A stretch of DNA of 64,000 nt from NCBI RefSeq assembly GCF_963676685.1, contig NC_092346.1, forward strand, positions 49,257,062 to 49,321,061, given 5' to 3'. A model generated the notes under the pieces. The model searched no databases. It worked only from the letters and a program-made list of their open reading frames with translations, and was not told where the DNA came from. The DNA is from Mytilus edulis. Lineage: Eukaryota > Mollusca > Bivalvia > Mytilida > Mytilidae. This document shows, in pieces, positions 43,150 to 56,221 of the stretch; position 1 is the stretch's first letter, and each line of letters begins with the position of its first letter. The position numbers were made by a program, and so were the translations under genes.

Positions 43150-43596
43150 TAGAATGAAATTCAAAACAGTGTGGCTGTGGCCATTGATTGACACATTAAA
43201 TTCATCCATTGACTGGGACAATTTAGGTGAACGTTTGTATGTAACGACCACTGCTCACTATGTACTTTTTAAAGACACTTAAACTATGGGGTCACCAAAG
43301 GTTCTCAACACCTTAATAAAGTAATTCGAAAAATTAATCAGAAATAACACGATGTTTTGATTTATATCAATTATATAAATCAAAACATAAAGGTTATTCC
43401 TGATTAATTTTTCGAATTTATTTTATAATTAAAGGCGTTAAGAAACCTTTGGTGACCCAACAGTTTAAATGTCTATCGTAGGTACGTCGTGAACAGTGGT
43501 TGTTACAGACAAACATTTACCTAAATTGTCCCAGTCAATGGATGAATTTAATGTGTCAATCAATTGCCACAGCCACACTGTTTTGAATTTATTCTA
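43150..43596. repeat. 447-bp palindrome
   Basis: Left arm from TAGAATGAAATTCAAAACAG, right arm ending TTTTGAATTTATTCTA. The arms (about 150 bp each, over 85% alike) are inverted copies of the repeat at 18388-18540. The inner part forms a further stem: TTCGAAAAATTAATCAG pairs with CTGATTAATTTTTCGAA, and GTTTTGATTTATAT with ATATAAATCAAAAC, centred near 43373. The small ORF 43496-43690 is in this repeat and is not a gene. Confidence 0.8.
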
Positions 43597-43834
43597 TAAT
43601 ATATATTTACGTATGTTTATAAACGACCCTATTCCGGAAAACATCCAGATAAATAAGATTTCAATGACGACTAGCATTTTATTTTTTTGACTGGTGAATA
43701 ATACAAATGTAACAAATACAACTCAGTGAATCGCATGAAATTCAAAAAAGGAATGAGAAAGAGTTAGTCGACTATGTAAGCGTCTTCTGTCATGCATGAA
43801 GCAACCACCATACGAATCTACACTCGTGTCTAGT

Positions 43835-44110
43835 TCAAATAAAGGCAACAGTAGTATACCGCTGTTCAAAACTCATAAATCCATGGACAAAAAAAAACAA
43901 GATCGGGATAACAAACTAAAACTGAGCAATACGCATTAAATATAAGAGAACAACGACACAAGATTAAAATGTAACACACACACACAGAGAAACGGACTAA
44001 GCATTAGACAAAATCCTATGAGAATAACAAATATAACAACAAATACCTGAATTTGGGATAGATAAGTACCGTGACACGTCTTATAGTAAATGTGAATTCA
44101 CACTTGTTGT
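43835..44110 (+). repeat. Mussel interspersed repeat, family B
   Basis: AAATAAAGGCAACAGTAGTA, AACTCATAAATCCATGGACA and GGGATAGATAAGTACCGTGA. It ends at the TAAATGTGAATTCACACTTG palindrome. More complete at its 3' end than the copy at 21.4 kb. Confidence 0.7.
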
Positions 44111-45505
44111 ACTAGTTTTCATGCTGTTAGGCTACCGGACTGGTAGAATCCTCGGGGACAGATTGTCCACCAGATTGTCAAAACATCACAATCGGGAATA
44201 AGATGCCACCACGCAGGATCGGTTAAGTTTTAGATTATACAATCATTCTTGTATCTTCAGACCTAAGACATCGAAAGACGTCGCTAGCAGGTTAATATAC
44301 AGATATACTGCAAGTTAGTAATGAAAGAACACATTATTTTAAGGAAGAAAGCCGAACTGCCAAATCGCTTAATTTTCACCAATTTGCTGCACTTTCTACC
44401 AACTCGCAACACTCTTGTTTACAAACTTGCCCAACGTTATGAGTAGGACGAGTTGGTAATCTTTAATGCAGTACGGTTTAATTCTTTTTATATTAGTTGG
44501 GCAAGTTATTCATAGTACTGTTAGAAAAGAAAGCACATTATGTATCAACTTGTTACACAAAATTAAGGAAGCTGGTTAGTGTCAGGGTGGAGTTTTATTT
44601 ATTAGTCGTTATTGCATCTTAGCTAATTTTTAATAACGGCTTAGTTTATCTAACTCGTTATAACCACTAAGCTTATTTTTTTTTAATTACAGAGCTTACT
44701 CGTTTAAACAACTTAGCTAGCTCGTTTAAACGAATTAGTTATCTCTTTACAACGACTTAACTACATTGTAACTCGTTTAAACAACTTTTAGTTGTCTAAT
44801 TGGCAATCCTTTAACATCTCGATTGAGTTCTCAAGCTTTTAAAATCTTAAAGATACATTATAAAAGGACTTTCCACGTCGGGAACAACTAGTGTTATTAA
44901 ATATGAGATGAAATATTTAGTTAATAGAAACATTTAGATGATAGATGTATGTGGGATTTTTTTGCCATCCTCTGAATAAAAAGAAAAGCGTGAACAAATA
45001 CACCTGTCAAGGATCTTATTCGGTTCAAAAATTATGCATTAATATTTAAAATTTAGTCAATCTAAAACAGCGGGAGTAATTCGGCCAATTGTTGATTGAA
45101 ATCTGACTGCACCAAGAGATGGTATTCGATGTTATAAAGTAAAGCAAGAATTCATTGATACGGACACAGGTATATAGTATTTTTTTCTGATTTCTAAATA
45201 AGTTTTCTCCTTTCTGAATGCATTTGAGAATAATCATTTAAATTTATATTAGTTTGAAACAGAAATTTGTTTTTGTTTTATTAATATTACCGAAATCATT
45301 GAATCTCAGTTTAAAAAGCACAGCTTCAGGTCATACTCAGGACAACCCGTCATAAACTGATAGCCTGTAATTCAGTACTTGTCGTATTTGATCTTTATTA
45401 TAATATTTATTTTCGTTCATTATTTTATACATATATCGGGTCGTTATTTTTTTCGTTTGAGACTAAAATTAACAACTATAATTTGTCACCGTACGGCCTT
45501 CATAC
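44111..45505. other. No gene; short GTTTAAAC-rich patch
   Basis: Between 44640 and 44800 the motif AACTCGTTTAAAC and close variants occur about four times around TTAGTT/AACTAA words. The rest is AT-rich without coding signal. A family A fragment (CACCGTACGGCCTTCA) lies at about 45466-45505, abutting the LINE piece that follows. Confidence 0.4.
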
Positions 45506-45509
45506 CGAA

Positions 45510-45834
45510 TAGTTTGGTGTACCGCAGGGCTCGGTCTTGGGGCCAAAACTATATTGTATTTTTGCAAAACCAGTAGGCGAAATTTGTAGGCGCCACGGAA
45601 TGTTATACCATTCGTACGCAGACGATACTCAGGTTTATCAAATCATAAGACCGAAAGGAGACTGGTGTTATCTGTCCAAACGCCTAGAAAAATGTTTGTC
45701 TGATACAGGTGATTGGATGAGTGCCAACATGCTGAAACTTAATGAAGACAAGACAGAATTAATAATATTTGCACCTAAACATAAATTGAAGCATCTTTCA
45801 GATTTTCGTCTGACATTTGATGGAACAGTGTTAA
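45510..45834 (+). pseudogene. CR1/L2-type LINE, piece 1: RT motifs B-C
   Basis: Starts in RT motif B (FGVPQGSVLGPKLYCIFAKP) and contains motif C YADDTQVY, then GDWMSANMLKLNEDKTELII. This is the CR1/L2 form and unlike the LINE at 4.6-13.6 kb. The 5' part is absent. The frame stops being LINE-like exactly at TTAA 45831-45834, where a DNA transposon begins, and resumes at 53329. Confidence 0.8.
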
Positions 45835-48800
45835 GGTTCCGCTAAAGTCAAATTTTCCAAAAAGGTGGAGCATTTCAAAATGTCAAAATTCTATAAAAAA
45901 TACATATTTTTGAAGCTTGAAATTTGTACCAATTATAAATATGTATATCAGGTTGAAAAAAATATACACGACTCCAAGAAACTCATATAAACAAATAGAG
46001 TATTCACCAATAAAATATTGAAAAATAAAGTTTACAACACACATTTTAAAAAAAAATCCAGGACATTTATTAACGAATATTAAAGTATAAGATTAATCGC
46101 ATTTTAATAAGCATGTGTATACGCAGTGCAAGCTACCATTCAAAGTTGTTGTAGATAGCCAGTTTCTGTGAAAACGACAAAAGTTTGACCATATTATCTT
46201 TGATGAAGGCAGCCATTTTTATTATTTTTTACGACTCACCGATTATGCTTGCTTTTTCTGGTTTATAGATTTTGATCAGACATGAAACTTATTTGTAATA
46301 AAATTTCGTTATTTGGGAATAGTTTTATGTGTTTGGATCGAAATGTCCTTACCATTTACACTGTTAAAAGGCCATCTGAAGCAGCTGACCCTCCATTCTT
46401 TGAAACCGAAAGTAGCGGTTAAAATCAATGCGCAGTTTCGCATTGTTAAGAAAACGATATATATACCCAAGAACTCTTTAAAAGATCGTTTCTAAGTTTA
46501 AACATTTATATTTGTTTCAATTCTTCAACCATTTAGTGGAAAACAATAAGTTTAATGTTGATTTTATAATACGAAACTACGTACTATTTTTAGGTACACA
46601 ACTTCCGGAAAGAAGAAATATGCTCATCTTTGATCACGAACCTGTAAACAGTGGGGAAAAAATCTAATTTATAGACAATCGGTGTATTTGATCTGGTAAG
46701 CACTAATGTCCCCTTATATAAATGTATATTACTGTTATAAAAGTCCATAATATATCCATCAGACGAAAGGATTAAGCGAAAAATGAAAAAAATAGTATGA
46801 TTTTGTCCATCGTCATTTCACAACACGTGAAGTATCTGGTAAGTAATAACTTTTTAAAACTACAAATAAAATTGTATGAAGCAAAATGAAGCACAAAAGT
46901 GTAGATAAAAGTGTCATAAATTGACAGGTAAGTAAAAAAAATAATTTATTTTACACATTGTTGAAAAACAATTTTATATGGAAAGCAAGAGGAAGCACAT
47001 GTAAACAGCACTGTAGTAAGAATGGCTAGAAAAAAATCAAAATAAGTAAGAAATTTGGTAGAAGTTTAGGCAGACATAGACAAAAAAGGAGAGAAAAACA
47101 CAAAGGAAGACCAATCTGTAGAATTAAAAAGTCTAGGCAGTCCAAAAATGAAAGTTTGAAGCTGATAATTAGAAAAATTCATAAGTTCTACAACACCACC
47201 ATACATAAAAACAAATCAAAAGCATCCGTTTATGCATCCTTTGCTACTAGTTGTGAACTGAAGCTCAAGATTCGTAAGGTTAAAGATCTAAGCCCAAAGG
47301 GTTACCGATTAATGAACTTAGATTGTTTACAATCCCATATATCAGACATTACAATGCATGTATGCTTATGTGCCGAAGCCATTAAAGTTACAAACCAAGG
47401 AAAAGCACCCATAACACTTGAAACTGAAGTTCGTTCGTTTGGATTGGCCAGTGTGATGTTGGCGCAGTGTCAAGGGTGTCACAAAAAGTTTACTTTAGAT
47501 AGTAGCCCAAAGGTCCCTGGGTCAAAACGCTTTGATATCAACGTGAGGGCTGTGTGGGGCAGTATGGTAACTGGGAATGGTCCGTCCCATCTAAATGAGT
47601 TTTTGGCAACACTGAATTCCCCCGGATTATCACAGCCCTCATTTACTGCAATAGAAACAGAGATCGGCCAGTGGTGGCACTCTATTCTAGAGAAGGACAT
47701 GCTGTCAGCTGGGCAGGAGGAAAGACTTCTTGCCATCGATAGAAAGGATTTTCATGAAGAAGTGCCAGCAATAACGGTAATGACAGATGGAGGTTGGTCA
47801 AAACGTACCCATAAACATTCCTATAATGCAGCAGGGGGTGGGGGTGGCCATAATTATTGGAAAAGAGACAAAAAAACTGTTACATATTGGCGTAAGGAAT
47901 AAATACTGTTACATATGTAGCACCAATAATACGAAAGAACACACCTGTTTTAAAAATTGGGACCAAGACAGTCAGTCAATGGAGAGTGACGTTATTTTGC
48001 AAGGGTTTCTGGAAGCAGAGAAAAAACATGGAGTTAGGTACATGAGGGTCGTTGGTGATGGTGATTCATCAGTATTTGCCAAAATCAGAGAGGAGGTACC
48101 AGGTTGGGGAAGATCGGTAAAAAAAGAGGAATGTGCAAATCATGTTTCAAAATGTTACAGGTCAAATTTAGAGAAACTTGTGACTGACAATCCCCTGTAC
48201 AAAAGTAGGCATCATCTTTCAAAAACAATGAGAGTAAGGCTAGTTAGTGCTTTGAGATGTGCCATTCGAGTACGTTCAAAAGAATTCAAAGAGAAGAAAT
48301 ATGATAAACTAACTGCCATAAAGAAGTTAAATAATGACATAAGAAATTCGGTTCATCATGTTTTTGGTCAGCATGACCAGTGTTCTGATTTTTGTCAGGC
48401 CGAAAATCAAACTGCACCAACTTCTAACCCAAGTGAAACAGATAATAACGAAACTGTAATAATTAATGACCAAATTGACTTTTGGACTGAAGGATCTTCC
48501 ATTTCATGCCAGGAAGAGGCCCGTGGTGGTACTTGTATTGTTTACACCAATGTTGAACAGCATATTATTAGAGATGTCACATTAATACTTAATAGGATCG
48601 CTGAGAAATCCGATAGACTTTTGGGAAGCAGCACTACCAACCTTGCTGAAAGTTGGATGCATATAAGGACAAAGTTTGATGGTGGTAAGGTTTACAACAT
48701 TTGTAATAGGGGTTCATGGCATGCTCGTTGTTATGGTGGTGCTTTGGGAATGAACTTAGGTCCACAATGGTCTTGCAAGGTTTGGGAATCTTCCACAGGA

Positions 48801-51800
48801 ACAGAACCTGGATTTTTCTATAGAAAACTTTATGCCCGTCATGAACAAACTTTAGCAAATTCAACCAGGTACAAATCAAAGCCAAGTGTTCATCAACTTC
48901 GATGGAAAAAGAAATTCTCAAGTCTAAAAACAAGCACCACAAGAAAGGCTACTAGAGCATATGGTCCAGAAGCTACTGATGTTGTAGAAGATGTCTCCAC
49001 TACAGTACTTCAAAAACTTCAAGATAAATTTTTACAAACTCATATCAATCTTTCGGCCCAACAGTGTAAAAATATAACTACTTCTACAGTTCATCAATCT
49101 CAGTCAGGTCTTTGGCATTCAGAAAGGAAAAAGAGAATAACTGCATCTAACTTTGGTTCAATTGTCAAAAGAAATACATCTCTGCCTATTGCAAAATTTG
49201 TCCGTACCATTCTTTATTCGTCATTCAGTGGAAATCGTCACACAAGAAATGGTATTAACCAAGAAGATAGCACAATAGAGGAATACAAACTAAAGAAAGC
49301 TGAAGAAAATGAAAACGTATCTGTAGAACGTAGTGGACTGGTCATACATCATACCAACAAATACTTGGCTGCTAGCCCAGATGGCATAGTTACTATATCC
49401 ACAGGAGAAACTGGTATTATTGAAATAAAAAACTTACTACATTCTAAACTTTTAAACCTTTGGCAAGCATCAGAAAACAAAACATTCTGCTTAGAAAATA
49501 TATCTGGAAAACTGCAACTAAAAGAAAACCACAACTACTTTTACCAATGTCATGGACTTCTTAACATCTGCAATAAAGACTGGATTGATTGTGTGGTCCG
49601 CACATTGAATCCTTACCAAATTTTTATTCAGAGAATCCATCGAGATGTCTCTTTATGGGAAAATACAATGCTTCCGAAACTTCAGTCTTTTTACAACAAG
49701 GCAATACTTCCTGAATTAGCTTCACCAAGAGAGGGGAAAAGTCCAGGAATTAGAGAACCTGGGATGTGGGTAAGTCTGAATATATGCACAAATGCATATA
49801 ATAAAAAGAAATGAGTCATGATACCTATATGGTAAAGTAATAACAAATGAAGATAATAAATTTAAAATAGCTACATTAATTGATAAGTATTATCAACTAC
49901 AGGTGGGTATTCATATCTTGTGCTATCATTTATTAGTACATAATATAACAAAACTCTTGACATTTCTTAAAATCAAAATCACCAGAACAAGATGTATATA
50001 TTTGACATATATTTATATACATGATTTTAAAATATAATCATGCTCAAATTAAAATGTATGCTACTTAAAGGTAGTAAATAGTGGATACAAAGGTATGTAC
50101 ATGTATCAAGGAGACAATCTCCCAAAAATACATACATATCTTTATTTATTTATTTAATTAGAAATTAACTTTGCTTCTAATGATCATTGAGGTAACATTT
50201 TTTATATGTAAAAGAAAGTGTAAGGTGTTATGTACAATGATGTATGTCACTATGTGTCAATGAGACAAAATAGAAAAATATTACATAATCCATTACCATG
50301 ATAACAATGCTCAATAGGTCATACCACATAAAAAATGTCCTTAAAAGCCTCTTTTATTTGATTAAATTATGTTAATCTTATTAGAACAACTTAAAATCCT
50401 TTAAAATTACTGCAGATTTTCTACTATCATGACTATGTATATGCTACATTTTTCAGTGTTGCTGTCATTCTTCAGATTTGTTATACAGTTGTACAAAACT
50501 ACATGTATGCATTTGTGATAATATGATTTTTGTCATTGCAGTATGTCAACCCAGTAAAACCAAAGACACAAAAAGGAAAGAGGAAACAGTCTTCGACCTC
50601 ATCAAATAAACAAACCAGGAAACGAAAATCAAGAAAATCCAGTTCATCAGACTCTGATATCACTGACAATCAACCACAGGGGTCGGGTCAAATTAGTCAA
50701 AGGTAAAACAATCTTTGAATAGTAATTTAGCAAAAATTGAAAAGTGATCAATTCTAAATTTGTCCTTTTAAAATATATATATTTATACATGTACAAATGT
50801 ATGTCAATGAGACAACATCTAAAAAAAATAGGAAGTGACAAAATTTACATTATCCTTCAACAGTGAACAACAGACCATACTACACAACAAACAATTGTCT
50901 ATGAAAGTTTGTTTTTATCAAAAATCATATCTACATACATGTTGATATTGCCTAATTACATATGTGCATTTTGAACTATAACAGGTGTGACACAATCGGC
51001 TTTAGGAAAGAATTATGCTCTAAACGTCATTTGTCCTTATGAAAGACATCACTGTTTTCAAGATGAAGAACAGCAATAAACATGCTGTTTCTTTTGCTTC
51101 AACTTTTTTTATGTAAATGTTTTGATTTTGTGTAATAAAAAAACCAAGAAACACAAAAATAATAACAATTCAACAAATAGCACTTCCATCATGAACTCTC
51201 ACCAAGAAATGGGAGTGACAGCAGGTGGACTAATATCTAGGATTTAAAGCTGTTACATGTACTTCTTATATTCACATATAGTTTTTGAAACAATTTTTTT
51301 TCAAATGGGATGATGTATCATTGATGCATACCCCATTTCCTTATTTCTTCATATGTAACCACATAATATATAAGAAAAGATATAGCAAACATGATCACCC
51401 AGACACATAAATCTCCCATGCTACAAGAAATAATATGGGTGCATCAGAACCCTGCACTGTGATCAGTCTGTCGTAAAAAAACAAAAGTAAAACTCAACAA
51501 AGCTTGCAAACATTTATTGTAAGTGATCTGGTCATCATAAACACCATAATGATATTACTTTGTTTATTATGTTACAAATATTTTACATGACAGGTTTTGA
51601 TATTTTAGGAAAACAAGACAGAGACAAATTAAATTTTTGGGCCGAAGCATTAAACATGAATGGATAATTGATGAAACTTCACAACAAAAAGAATGGTATA
51701 AAGGGACTGTAGTATCTTTGTTATCTGGAACTGATGGAAGGTTAACTTCCATTTATGAAGTGTTGTATGAGGGAGAGGATGAACCATTTGAAATTGACCA

Positions 51801-52756
51801 TTTAATACAGGATTATCAATCTGTATCAGTGAAGTTCATTGATGTGTAACAGTTTTATAAGAAAGAAGGTATTTTTGATAAATAAACATTTATTTTTCAG
51901 AGGAGAACTTGCTTCTTATGTAGTGTGGACTGTTGCTTACTGTTGAAGGCCAAAAGGCAAACCTTAAATGATGACATTTTTGCCATAATTATGTAGTATT
52001 TTGTTCTGCAATACATACTCCTTTCCTTATTAATGTGTGGAACCACCAAAATGATATTGGGTATATGTGAATTAGACACCATAAAAGAAATATAACATTT
52101 ACAAACTAACATCATCTATGAATTTTCATGAAACTGTAGGGTTTATCAGTAAGCAGCAGTCCATACAATAATACAAGGAAACAAATATCATACATTCAAA
52201 TTAAAATACCATAAATAAAAGTTATACCTATAATTAAGAAAAATACTTAGTAGGCAAAGTATTTCACATGAAAAATCAGATATCATATAACAGAAAACAA
52301 CAAAAAACAATATCTTGCTTGGGGACAGGTAAACACATATTGTATTTATATATATCTATTACATCTCATCTAACAAATAATGTCACCATTCACCCGAAGA
52401 TTGTCAAAAGACATGAAAGTTCTTGTGAAATATCATATTTAATGTTCTAGTATTTTTTATTTTTATTGAACTTATATATAATTGTGTTAAACTTACTTAT
52501 TGTTACTTATATCTACATATTGTATATGGTATTGCAACAAAATTTCACCCATACTTGATCCAAAATACCAAAGTGGGTTTTCATGCTTAATATTGTAAAA
52601 CCATAACCTGCATGCACACACAGCTTCTTGAATTAAAAGGATGTTATGCTAGAATTTAGTGCCATAATGTTGATAACTTTTATACAAGAAATATAATTCT
52701 TGAACGAATGAAGGGTTTAATCAATTTGTAATGTTGTAATGTTACAACCCCCCCCC

Positions 52757-52787
<31 letters not shown>

Positions 52788-53328
52788 ATCATTATCCAGT
52801 TTTGCAAAGAAGTATTTGCTACAGTTGTTTGCATTATTTGTAATAAAACATAAATTGTATTAAACCATTTCCAACTTTCATTTTCAATTAAATATTTTAA
52901 ATATTGTAGGATTCATATATATGTTATTTAGTAACACTGTGCTCCATACTTTAAAAAAAAATAGTTCCAAAACAAAAATGGCCTTCAATTTTTCTCTAAT
53001 ACCACACATTTAAATCACTGAATATAACCTGTTGCATGCATTTTAATGTTAATGAATGATAGCTTGTACTAGATAGACACTTGATTTATACTTTAAAGTC
53101 TTTTTTTCAGGGTTTTTGTGACTTATGACATTACTGGATTTTTTAGAAGATGGACGTACTTGTATACAGAATTTTTGACTTATGAACATATATTGTTGTT
53201 TAGAATTGTTTAATTTGAATAGTGCTCATCACAAGGAAGATTTTGATATATAATATGGTATGTTTTATCCAGTATATAGTCTGATATTAAAGTTTAAAGT
53301 TGAACATGATTTTGACTTTAGCGGAACC
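45835..53328 (+). mobile_element. 7.5-kb Kolobok-like DNA transposon (TTAA duplication)
   Basis: Ends are GGTTCCGCTAAAGTCAAA and its inverse, an 18-bp perfect inverted repeat, flanked by TTAA at 45831-45834 and 53329-53332. Removing the element and one TTAA joins the CR1-type LINE in frame (...GTV-LSDVSCVKNLGMYF), which proves the boundaries. TTAA duplications occur in the Kolobok and piggyBac superfamilies. The encoded transposase is not piggyBac-like and the ends are not CCC...GGG, so Kolobok is the better fit. The single gene it carries has three exons. A poly-C run followed by (AC)n lies at about 52747-52788 near the 3' end. Confidence 0.85.
47022..51849 (+). CDS. Transposase fused to YqaJ-type nuclease and Tudor-like domain, three exons
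   Basis: Exons 47022-49769, 50542-50702, 51609-51849, with GT-AG introns. The join is 1050 codons once two homopolymer shifts offset each other: an A short in A7 at 47030-47036 just after the ATG, and a G extra in G5 at 47834-47838. The N-terminus is basic (nuclear). Residues about 90-560 match the domain often labelled 'Mutator-like transposase' in invertebrates: GYRLMNLDCL, FDINVRAVWGSM, VMTDGGWSKRTHKHSYNA, LLHIGVRNKYC, VVGDGDSSVF (candidate DDE acids about D256 and D346/348). Residues about 695-850 match YqaJ/lambda-exonuclease-like nucleases: ERKKRITASNFG, LAASPDGIV, GIIEIKN. Exon 2 is a basic, Ser-rich linker. Exon 3 gives a Tudor/chromo-like fold (GRSIKHEWII, EWYKGTVVSL, YEVLYEGEDEPF). 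It cuts and joins the element ends; the nuclease role is unknown. Confidence 0.8.
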
Positions 53329-53810
53329 TTAAGCGACGTTTCTTGTGTGAAAAATCTCGGAATGTACTTTGATAAAACCGTCCATCAGTATGGAACATCA
53401 AGCCAGTGCGATCACTAAGGCTTGTTTTCACCAAATTCGGAATATTGGTAGAATTCGATCTTTAATTTCAGTTGAAGCCTGTAAAACACTAGTGTGCTCC
53501 CTAGTTACATCAAGGCTGGACTATGGCAATGCATTGTTGTACGGTACTAACACCAACATTATCAGTAAATTGCAGCGGGTCCAAAACACAGCAGCACGTT
53601 TGATAACACGAAAAAGGGAATTTGACTTGTATAACTACGCCTGTTTAAATATCGTTACACTGGCTACCCATACTACATTACCGTTGCCAATATAAACTTC
53701 TTTTATATGTGTACAAAGCACAGCATGACAAGGCTCCTAGTTACCTTCAAAATTTAATTACGCCATACAAGCCAAGTAGATCCCTCAGGTCGGAAAATAG
53801 TATGCTCCTA
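53329..53810 (+). pseudogene. CR1/L2-type LINE, piece 2: RT thumb and C-terminal region
   Basis: Resumes at TTAA with SDVSCVKNLGMYFDKT, then ACFHQIRNIGRIRSLIS, SRLDYGNALLYG, LQRVQNTAARLITRK, HWLPI and QHDKAPSYLQNLITPYKPSR. These are standard CR1/L2 C-terminal motifs. There are frameshifts near 53372 and 53660, so this LINE was already decaying. It stops at ...SMLL at TA 53809-53810, where the second transposon is inserted. Confidence 0.8.
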
Positions 53811-53860
53811 CACTACCAATAATTTACCTATACTTTTTTGGTACATTTCTACCCTCGTGC

Positions 53861-54410
53861 ATATCAGTACTGTTAGGAAAGACTGAAAACTTATAATGTT
53901 ATACTTTCAATGAAATCAGTACTGATTTTGTCAGTACTGTTTCAGTACTGATTTTGACAGTACTGATTTTGACAGTACTGTTTTAGTACTGATTTTGACA
54001 GTACTGTTTTAGTACTGATTTTGTCAGTACTGTTTCAGTACTGATTTTGACAGTACTGTTTCAGTTCTGATTTTGTCAGTACTGTTTCAGTACTGATTTT
54101 GACAGTACTGTTTTAGTACTGATTTTGACAGTACTGTTTTAGTACTGATTTTGTCAGTACTGTTTCAGTACTGATTTTGACAGTACTGTTTCAGTTCTGA
54201 TTTTGACAGTACTGTTTCAGTACTGATTTTGACAGTACTGTTTTAGTACTGATTTTGACTGTACTGTTTCAGTACTGATTTTGTCAGTACTGTTTCAGTA
54301 CTGATGTTGACAGTACTGATTTTGACAGTACTGATTTCGTCAGTAATGATTCAGTACTGATTTCGTAAGTAGTGTTTCGTTACTAATTTCTTCAGTACTG
54401 TTTCATTATA
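53861..54410. repeat. Left subterminal CAGTACTG array
   Basis: About 20 units of 26 bp, TTTTGACAGTACTGTTTCAG plus TACTGA. Each unit holds two copies of the AGTACT palindrome (CAGTACTG), phased about 13 bp apart. Variants TCAGTACTG, TTAGTACTG and TCAGTTCTG alternate. The array is inverted relative to 59515-59880. Confidence 0.9.
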
Positions 54411-56019
54411 ACACTTTTTAAATCAGACTGTATCTGTATAGTGATGCCTAGTTGTTTTGTATATTTGGGGTGGGTTAATTGTTCTCTTTGACACTTACCC
54501 CATTTCCATTTATTTTCTTTATCGTGACATGTTAATGTTTTCGTTATTTTTTTTTTTATTTCTCTGATTTTTGTTGTCCTGAAGTGGTTCAGCTTTAGAT
54601 CCAGCTCTTCGACAGTTACTTTAGTTTTTTTTTAAATATTCTGGCTTTATGTCATATTTATTGTCAGAATTGCATCTTGTGTGGTCTACAAGGTTTAAGT
54701 TTTTAATACTTATTAATACTTCTATTTGACAATACCATATTACATGTATTTATATCTTGCTTCAGTCAAATCAGAACATATTGAACATTGGAACTCGATA
54801 TAGTACTTTTGAGAAGATGGGTGGATGGATTGATGTTATGTGATCCAGTGGCAAGTTAAGTGCAGGAAGAGGACATGATACTCAGATATAAATACAATGT
54901 AATTAACATATTTTGTACAGAACTAGACCAATAATGCACTGAGCTCCTTTTTAACATGCTAGTTCACCACAAGGAGAGAATCTGCTATAAGACATGTCCC
55001 CCTACATGAACAGGTACCTTCAGACTGAACAGTGTATGTTTTTCTCCTTTTACTGTGAGCTGAGCGAATATTCAGAATACGACCACTTTTTTTAGTCTAA
55101 CTTCTCATAAGTAAATTTCCAATCATATGCTCAATGTAAGATTTTTAATGGTTAAACACATTTATTGACAGATTTCTCTTTTTTTTTGTATACATTAATC
55201 ATGCTGCAATTTCATTCACTTGTAATGAGTGTATTGTGAATAGTAACTTAAATACATGTATGCATAACTCTTGTACTCTTTCCTATAAAACTGCAGAGCG
55301 TATTTTACGAAAAGAATATATGAAATTTAGTGCTTCAATATTTAGGCATCCCGTTAACGGGGAGTTGAAAGGGTGAGAACTACATTACTCAGTATAGCAT
55401 ATTCACATGAGGACTGATGACTTTCAGAAACTCTTGGTTTGTAGTTCCTCAGAAATCTCTGATTAATTTGAATTGTTGTATAAAAATTAAATACTCGGGA
55501 AATGGCAAAGTTCACGAAGTCCTGATTAATCATTTTACAAAAAAAAAAAAAAAAAAAAGTCCGAGCAAAGGGGGAAAGGGGGGGGGGGGTGGGCGGGGCG
55601 TAAGCCCTCTACGCCCCCCTCTGAATCCGCCACTGAAAATCATTCAACAGTCTTCCTATTTTTATATTGTAAATAAAGATGTCTGTGAAATATTTGAATT
55701 TCTATTTTGTTTTGGTACTGGCTATGGTTACATTGAAATGTAAAAGTCGTAAAAAAGTTATTGTTACAATGAAGTTTATGCTATATCGCCGGAATGCAGA
55801 CCTATGGTTGACTAAGGAACTACATAGAATACTTACGAGTGTAACAATGATATTTATGTCTACGGTTACATTGTGTTATTGTTACGTAAATGCACTCAAA
55901 TGAAAAATTATTTTTTACAATATTTTATACATTATTTTAATTTTAATTTGATTGTCAGTGTACACACAACCAGTATGTTGTTTCAGTCCGATGCATTTTT
56001 GGCCCGGTGTAACCACTCT

Positions 56020-56153
56020 CAGTGGCGGATCCAGAAATTTACATTTTCTCCAGTCACGCTTCAATGATTCCCCTATATAAGCAACCAATTTTTTTCCAAA
56101 AAGGGGGGGGGCGGGTCTCCAGCCCCCCCCCCCCCCCCCTAAATCCACCTCTG
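56020..56153. mobile_element. 134-bp MITE with CAGTGGCGGATCC-type ends
   Basis: Left end CAGTGGCGGATCCAG, right end TAAATCCACCTCTG (inverted and diverged), G/C homopolymers in the middle. ACTCT occurs on both sides (56015-56019, 56154-56158). This is the same family and the same 5-bp duplication length as at 32736-32822. Confidence 0.65.
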
Positions 56154-56221
56154 ACTCTAGGCAGCCCTCACAAACGAGTAATTGGGGTGGATGGGTTGGG
56201 TGGCTCAGTGTTGTATTAATA

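Noticed and set aside
45835-53328. piggyBac assignment because of the TTAA duplication
   Set aside because: Ends are GGTTCC rather than CCC, and the protein has none of the piggyBac motifs but a different transposase plus nuclease.
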